Positions 59,449 to 64,000 of a DNA stretch of 64,000 nucleotides are shown in pieces. This DNA is from Maridesulfovibrio frigidus DSM 17176 (GTDB lineage: Bacteria > Desulfobacterota > Desulfovibrionia > Desulfovibrionales > Desulfovibrionaceae), in contig NZ_JONL01000002.1 in assembly GCF_000711735.1 (NCBI RefSeq), positions 558,001 to 622,000 of the forward strand, given 5' to 3'. The first letter of the stretch is position 1; each line of letters starts with the position of its first letter. A program made the translations under genes and the position numbers. The notes below the pieces were generated by a model. That model worked only from the letters and a program-made list of their open reading frames with translations, made no database searches and was not told the DNA's origin.

Positions 59449-59754
59449 CTATACCCCTCCGCCGTTCTCAAGCTTCTGCAAGCCCTCAACGATGGAATTG
59501 ATATGTTCCCTGTATTCTGCAACGAGCCTTGCATTCTCAGCCCGCTTTTCCTCGAGCAATTGCCCGAGCTTCGCGGGATCGGATGTTCCGTACTGTTGCG
59601 CGGCTTGCTCTTCCAGCCCAGCAAGCTGTGTGCCTATATTTTTAAGGTTCTGCTCAGTGCGGACTTTATCCTCACGAAGTCTTTCATATTGCTTCTTAAG
59701 CAGATTCAGTTCCTGCTCAAGGCCATTATCATTTTGCGCGTTACCTGTTTGCAT
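59449..59754 (-). CDS. Small coiled-coil protein in the Rad50/Mre11-like operon
   Basis: A 101-residue protein, almost wholly heptad-like (LEQELNLLKKQYERLREDKVRTEQNLKNIGTQLAGLEEQ, then LLEEKRAENARLVAEYREHINSIVEGLQKLE). GGAGGTGA stands 5 bases upstream and the start overlaps the phosphoesterase gene by 14 bases. It could supply part of the second coil strand that is missing between the two ATPase halves, or act as a connector. No family is recognised. Confidence 0.65.
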   Translation of the reverse strand: MQTGNAQNDNGLEQELNLLKKQYERLREDKVRTEQNLKNIGTQLAGLEEQAAQQYGTSDPAKLGQLLEEKRAENARLVAEYREHINSIVEGLQKLENGGGV

Positions 59755-60724
59755 CTGTCACCTCCGTATATAAATCCCAGATCAATTTGCTTTCCGGCTC
59801 ACCCGGATCAATATTCTCTTCCAAAAATTGTTTCAAGCCCGATCCTTCATGAGTCCTTTTCCACGCGAGTCTTTCAAGACCCTGCAAAAATTTAGATTCT
59901 GCAGCTTCAGCGTCTTCGATCTCCAGTGGAAATTCCTGATCAGGAAAAACCTCATAAAAATCACGATGCGGCACATCCCACTTTTCTAAATCGACACAGA
60001 AAGGGGTCCATATCGTTGCCTGCGGTTTGCGCTCAAGGGCATATTTAGTAAACGCAAGGCGCGTTATATTACCGGGATTTGCCCAAGTTGTTGCTCCTGC
60101 GGGAATGGTCAGACCCGGCCTATGAATATGCCCGTTAATAACCCAGTCAATTCCAGAAATTTCTTTAATGGCATAATGCGGCTTTTTATACTCAGGGAAA
60201 GCAATATTGTGGTGAGTTACCCACACGACTTTAATGAATTCAGCACCATCTACCTGCAACTCTGCACATTCAATTTCTCCGCGATCAAAAGTCTTAGGGA
60301 TAGGGAATCCATCAGGACTGGCCCCAACAAGCACATCACCTTCAGGTGTTTCGAGGATAAAAGACGGTCCCGCTTCGTTCATTAAATGCATTACGTTCGC
60401 AGCATCAAGAACAGCCATAGACACGTCCGGGGTGAAACGCGCCTGATATTTATCGTGATTCCCGACTAATACAGCGGGATTATAAACCCTGAATAAAGCA
60501 ATCAACTCCACCAGCAAACTATTTGAATTTTCTCTAGGCCAGTTAAACAAATCCCCTAGAATAAGCGGAACCATACCCAGTTCTTTTGCCCGTTTAAAAC
60601 AAGCTTCGATCTTATCCAAAATATCAGCAGAATAGCTGTTAAGGCGCTGTCCCGGAGGAGTCGCCGCAATATGCGGATCGCCTATCAGAAAAAGTCCATT
60701 ACCCTTTACGCGTTTAAGACTCAT
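59741..60724 (-). CDS. Mre11/SbcD-like calcineurin-type phosphoesterase
   Basis: A 327-residue two-metal phosphoesterase with all five motifs: IGDPHI, LGDLFNW, GNHDK, VTHHNIAF and NGHIHRPG. In the SbcD/Mre11 group these form the nuclease site that cuts DNA ends and hairpins. The C-terminal 70 residues are acidic and helical and may dock to the ATPase. It begins 11 bases before the upstream ATPase gene ends, with GGGGAGGAG ahead of its ATG, so it lies physically between the two ATPase halves. Confidence 0.82.
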   Translation of the reverse strand: MSLKRVKGNGLFLIGDPHIAATPPGQRLNSYSADILDKIEACFKRAKELGMVPLILGDLFNWPRENSNSLLVELIALFRVYNPAVLVGNHDKYQARFTPDVSMAVLDAANVMHLMNEAGPSFILETPEGDVLVGASPDGFPIPKTFDRGEIECAELQVDGAEFIKVVWVTHHNIAFPEYKKPHYAIKEISGIDWVINGHIHRPGLTIPAGATTWANPGNITRLAFTKYALERKPQATIWTPFCVDLEKWDVPHRDFYEVFPDQEFPLEIEDAEAAESKFLQGLERLAWKRTHEGSGLKQFLEENIDPGEPESKLIWDLYTEVTDANR

Positions 60725-62054
60725 GAAGCTCCTCCCCGATCAACTTATCCGCAGCCAACTCATTTCCGCACAAAGGACAACTGCCAATTTCGGCAAGTCG
60801 TTTTTCTATTTGCAGTTCCAGCTCTACTTTTGATTTCCCCAAACTCAGCAAGGCTTGCTCAGCTTCACTCTGCGCCAGTTTAAGAGAATCAAACCCTCCA
60901 ATAACCCGCACTAAATTAGAATCATCAAATAACTCAGGGGCCGGAGCAAGCGGCGCAATAACCTGCGTTCTACGCAAAATATTATCCATAAACCCTTTGT
61001 TGCGGGATACGTTGCTGATGGTTGCGGAAAGAGCGGATATATCTTCAAGCACAGGTGGAGATTCCAGCAATGACAGACTACTACGCCTATTCGCCTGCGC
61101 GCTATTAGCAAAAGACAATTGCGTATAGCGAGAAATTTTAGCTTCCAAATCTTGTACAGGGAATAGCGGAGGAACTGCCGTCAAATCACTTAAGCTCTGA
61201 GCGCGCCTATTCAGCCCTTCTCTTTGATGGCGCAAATTACCAATCTGCCAGCCAGCATTAGCTAGCTGCTGAACGGGAAAAAGTTCTGGACCTTTCGTAA
61301 GCGGTGACAGCTCTTTTTCTCGGCTCGCAAGGTTATTCGCAGAAGTCTGAAGCTGGCCTTTGCGATCCAAGAATTCTTCAATACGCGGAATTTCATTTGA
61401 AAGCTTATCCGACTGCTCTTTCAGCTCGCGGGCTGATTCAAGCCCTAGGTTAACATTCGGCAACTCATTCAAATTGCCCAGTTCCTGGCCTATCTGCTCC
61501 ATTTTCTGTAGCTGAAATTTTTTCTCACGTTTAGCTTCTCTGACCCTATTTTTAAGCTCAGTCTGCATCGCGAGCAAATGAGCTGCCTCAGATGACGAAG
61601 CAAAAAACTGAGCCGCAACGCTTGCCGGCTGATCTAGCAGGAAAATAGGTTTGCGCTGATCACCGATATGAACATCTAGAAATTTGTCGCCTTCAAGCGG
61701 AACTTGATTAAGACGCAGAATAGCCAGCACATCCTCAGGAGGTTTGCGCCCGAACTTCGCATATACTTCCGGCTTCTCTTCGCCAACCTTAGTAACTTCA
61801 TACCAAGCCGTAGCTTTCTTGCGAATCCACGCAACCCTTACGCCATCGTCCATCTCAAGCTCTACTCGCGCAATCTTTGCACCATGCCGCACAAAATGTT
61901 TTGGCAACGGATTAGTCGCAATACAGCGCAGAGCCTCAACAACGGAAGATTTACCGCTATTGTTCGGGCCAGTAAGCACAGTCATACCCGGTCCTAGCTC
62001 TATCTCAGTATAAGCGTGTGCTAAAAAGTCTTTTAGGATTATTTTTTTGATCAT
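60714..62054 (-). CDS. N-terminal half of a split SbcC/Rad50-like ATPase ending at a zinc hook
   Basis: A 446-residue protein. It starts with the SMC/Rad50 N-domain (MIKKIILKDFLAHAYTEIEL, Walker A GPNNSGKSS near 31-39, a Q-loop-like NQVPLEGDKF further on). Long helical segments follow, with recurring breaks of the type P-x-LFPVxxL (PELFPVQQL, PPLFPVQDL, PELFDDSNL), suggesting repeated helix-turn units of about 45 residues. It ends with CPLCGNEL, a zinc-hook motif, and then stops after 14 residues. The second coil and the Walker B half are encoded separately downstream. No ribosome site is evident at the ATG. Confidence 0.8.
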   Translation of the reverse strand: MIKKIILKDFLAHAYTEIELGPGMTVLTGPNNSGKSSVVEALRCIATNPLPKHFVRHGAKIARVELEMDDGVRVAWIRKKATAWYEVTKVGEEKPEVYAKFGRKPPEDVLAILRLNQVPLEGDKFLDVHIGDQRKPIFLLDQPASVAAQFFASSSEAAHLLAMQTELKNRVREAKREKKFQLQKMEQIGQELGNLNELPNVNLGLESARELKEQSDKLSNEIPRIEEFLDRKGQLQTSANNLASREKELSPLTKGPELFPVQQLANAGWQIGNLRHQREGLNRRAQSLSDLTAVPPLFPVQDLEAKISRYTQLSFANSAQANRRSSLSLLESPPVLEDISALSATISNVSRNKGFMDNILRRTQVIAPLAPAPELFDDSNLVRVIGGFDSLKLAQSEAEQALLSLGKSKVELELQIEKRLAEIGSCPLCGNELAADKLIGEELHES

Positions 62055-62079
62055 ATTTTATTAAATATTGCGTAATTTT

Positions 62080-62170
62080 TTATGGGTCTGGTTGCCCTGC
62101 GGGGCTTTTCTTAGGAATAGGTGATTTCGCCTTCGGCTGGACCAAAGGGCCCGCGGCCCTCTGGACTCCC
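62080..62170. repeat. GC-rich intergenic element, probably a genus-wide repeat
   Basis: In an AT-rich gap, CCAAAGGGCC (62142-62151) pairs with GGCCCTCTGG (62155-62164) around CGC, preceded by GCCTTCGGC and GCCCTGCGGGGC. Desulfovibrio genomes contain many intergenic copies of a motif of this kind (CCGAAGGC plus CCAAAGGG...CCCTCTGG). Its role is unknown; RNA stability or transcription end are the usual suggestions. Confidence 0.55.
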
Positions 62171-62208
62171 GTTTAGGGGGGAGGGGGTTAGTTAAGATAG
62201 AATTTTTA

Positions 62209-62940
62209 TTACTTTATGAAAGGGCAATACTCTAATGCTCTAGAACTATAAACAGAGTCCGAGCTGTTTTCGTCAAAAAGAACCAGTGGCGGTTCTACGA
62301 TCAGGCCCGGTTTGCCCTTCTTTACTGCTTCTACCATGACTACTTTGGCTGGTTTAACTATCCGGCTATGCACAAATTTCATTCTTTTTGGCTCAAGCTT
62401 GAACATAGTGAGCGAGGCCAGTAGTTGCGTCACCCTTTCAGCTAGAAATACAAAACAGACCTTACCCCTATGTTTCACCATGCGATCCGCAGTTTTCGTG
62501 AAATCGTCAAGGTCAGATTCGATTTCAAATCTTGCTTTATTCCGCCCTTCGTCAGGACAGGGGCGCCCTCTTCCCTCACACCAGTAGGGAGGGTTTGCAA
62601 CTACTATGTCATAACTTTCAGGCCCGGCAAAGTCTGGATTAGAAACATTACACCCTAAAATTTTAATCTGATTTGAAAACCCAAGCAAATCAATATTAAT
62701 TCGTGCTGACTCAAGCATTTCAGGATCAATATCAATACCTGTAATATTAAGGTCCGCATCAGGATTACTTAGCGCCAATCCAAGCGGAATAACGCCGCAT
62801 CCTGTCCCTAAATCGAGAACACGCGCGCTGTTTGGTACAGATACAAAACTACTTAACAATAAGGAGTCTGTAGAAAATCTGAATCCAGTCTCAGGCTGAG
62901 CCAGTCCTTTAGGAAAATTCTTTCTTGCTTCATCAGTCAC
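62209..62940 (-). CDS. TrmN6-like tRNA (adenine-N6) methyltransferase
   Basis: A 243-residue class I methyltransferase. Motif I is VLDLGTGCGVIPLGLA, and the catalytic NPPYW motif for N6-adenine methylation is present (VVANPPYWCEGRGRPCPDE). The N-terminal FRFSTDSLLLSSFV is typical of the TrmN6/YfiC family that modifies A37 of valine tRNA. It starts 2 bases after the stop of murJ and is probably in one operon with it. Confidence 0.85.
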   Translation of the reverse strand: MTDEARKNFPKGLAQPETGFRFSTDSLLLSSFVSVPNSARVLDLGTGCGVIPLGLALSNPDADLNITGIDIDPEMLESARINIDLLGFSNQIKILGCNVSNPDFAGPESYDIVVANPPYWCEGRGRPCPDEGRNKARFEIESDLDDFTKTADRMVKHRGKVCFVFLAERVTQLLASLTMFKLEPKRMKFVHSRIVKPAKVVMVEAVKKGKPGLIVEPPLVLFDENSSDSVYSSRALEYCPFIK

Positions 62941-62942
62941 AG

Positions 62943-64000
62943 CTACGACCTCCTGCGGCGTAAAGCATTCATAAGCATAAGTGCATCATCGGATTTAAGG
63001 AGCAGTGAACCGAAGCCGTAAATCGCTACCCAAACAGGGATCAACAAGAACCACAACATTCCGTATGAAATAGAATACCACGCTCCCGCTCCGATTAATC
63101 CGCTAAGCAGAAGCGATTTAAAAGCTCCCGCCCACGGCAGAGGAGAAACACCCGTTCTGCGCCACATCAATATGGCAAGCAAAGTGAAATTGAACATGGA
63201 AGATAGAGACACCGCCAGCGCAAGGCCTACGTGAGCGATCGTCTGCATTAACAAATATCCAGCCCCTACATTCACAGCCAGACAAAGGATCGCAACCTTA
63301 ACCGGAGTCTTAGTATCTTCCTGAGCATAAAAGGCTGCAACTAAAGGACGGGACATGGCAATAAACGGCAAGCCCACACCATACGCAACCAACGCCTGTG
63401 CCGTAGCCACAACCGCCTTAGCATCAAAAGCACCGCGCTCGAAAAGAAGCCCTATGAGCGGCTCAGCCAAACTGATTAATCCCGCCATTGCTGGAAGGCT
63501 GATAAAAAGGGTCAGCCCAACAGTATTTCTCAAGGTCTCGGCAAATTCGCGGTCTTTACCCTTAGCACAAAGGGCCGACAAACTCGGCAATGCCGCCGTG
63601 CCAACAGCTATACCAAAAACGCCCAGCGGAAACTGAACTAGCCGATCTGAATAATATAAATATGAAATACTGCCGACAGGAAGGAAAGAAGCCAGAAGCG
63701 TGCCCAAAACAACATTAATCTGATAAACCGCCGCGCCAAAAACAGTAGGCAGCATAAGCTTACCCATACGTTTAACGCCCGGATTATCCATACTACGTTC
63801 GCCGAACCACGAAAGCCCCATTCTGCGCAAATACGGCTGTTGCAAAAGCCATTGCAATACACCACCAATCAGAACGCCCCAAGCCATAAAAAGGGCTACA
63901 CTATTACCAGTAAAATATCCGACAAGTGCAGAGCCGATAAGCGCAATATTTAAAGCACACGGAGCCAGCGCAGGAGCCAAAAAATGGCCCATACTGTTCA
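62943..64000 (-). CDS. murJ: Lipid II flippase MurJ, C-terminal part (start outside window)
   Basis: The frame is open to the right window edge (NSMGHFLAPALAPCALNIALIG), so the gene's 5' part is missing. At least nine membrane segments are present. Family signs are the FLAPALAP loop, YFYYS-like SYLYYSDRLVQFPLGVFGIAVGTAALPSLS, and LLFERGAFDAKAV, all characteristic of MurJ/MviN, which turns lipid II across the inner membrane for peptidoglycan synthesis. The downstream methyltransferase gene follows immediately. Confidence 0.93.
   Translation of the reverse strand, partial: NSMGHFLAPALAPCALNIALIGSALVGYFTGNSVALFMAWGVLIGGVLQWLLQQPYLRRMGLSWFGERSMDNPGVKRMGKLMLPTVFGAAVYQINVVLGTLLASFLPVGSISYLYYSDRLVQFPLGVFGIAVGTAALPSLSALCAKGKDREFAETLRNTVGLTLFISLPAMAGLISLAEPLIGLLFERGAFDAKAVVATAQALVAYGVGLPFIAMSRPLVAAFYAQEDTKTPVKVAILCLAVNVGAGYLLMQTIAHVGLALAVSLSSMFNFTLLAILMWRRTGVSPLPWAGAFKSLLLSGLIGAGAWYSISYGMLWFLLIPVWVAIYGFGSLLLKSDDALMLMNALRRRRS

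Overview
The window looks like a chromosomal segment of a moderately AT-rich, sulfate-reducing deltaproteobacterium of the Desulfovibrio type. The strongest clue is one oxygen-defence block (30170-37107): a PerR-like regulator, rubrerythrin, desulfoferrodoxin, two rubredoxins, rubredoxin:oxygen oxidoreductase, a HEAT-like protein, cytochrome bd oxidase and ferritin. No tRNA, rRNA, CRISPR array, transposase or integrase was recognised.

Left part (1-23302), mostly housekeeping: the end of a receiver-domain protein, a methyltransferase-like gene, prfC, a DEDD exonuclease, an envelope protein built of repeated modules, a panB operon, a LexA/CI-like regulator whose catalytic lysine is replaced, a sensor kinase overlapping a 42-residue membrane protein, serB, an ArsR regulator, an iron-sulfur flavoprotein, rlmN, a family-39 glycosyltransferase, a POTRA/TPR protein, and a phosphate cluster (PhoR-like kinase, Pit transporter, PhoU-like protein) with a Pho-box-like repeat upstream.

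Middle (23466-41712): a HEPN-like orphan gene next to an Rhs fragment, a chemotaxis receptor, a LytTR pseudo-receiver regulator followed by acsA with twin LytTR-type boxes between them, the oxygen-defence block, two Hsp20 genes, a periplasmic cyclophilin, a YchJ-like protein, a NifX-like protein, arfB, an OmpA-family protein and a solute-binding protein.

Two Rhs islands (41801-46600 and 52444-56520, both on the minus strand) each contain one short complete rhs gene with its candidate immunity gene, followed by orphan C-terminal cassettes. A cassette consists of an rhs core fragment, a toxin tip and a candidate immunity gene, and three cassette borders carry almost the same terminator. The cassettes lack a normal start codon and share several hundred bases with the complete gene, so they look like a reservoir of toxin tips available by recombination. 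One tip resembles polymorphic toxin 44, two resemble permuted papain folds, and two are unknown. Ordinary genes (slyD, Trm112, a PHP phosphatase, a U32 protein, a CBS-ACT protein, a DUF2959 lipoprotein, a small HTH operon) lie between the islands.

Right end (56617-64000): another family-39 glycosyltransferase, a FliN-like gene, a tightly overlapping four-gene operon that looks like a split SbcC/Rad50 plus SbcD/Mre11 complex (N-terminal ATPase half ending at a zinc hook, phosphoesterase, small coiled coil, C-terminal ATPase half), a TrmN6-like methyltransferase and the C-terminal part of murJ. The split Rad50-like operon and the Rhs cassette arrays are the most unusual content of the window.
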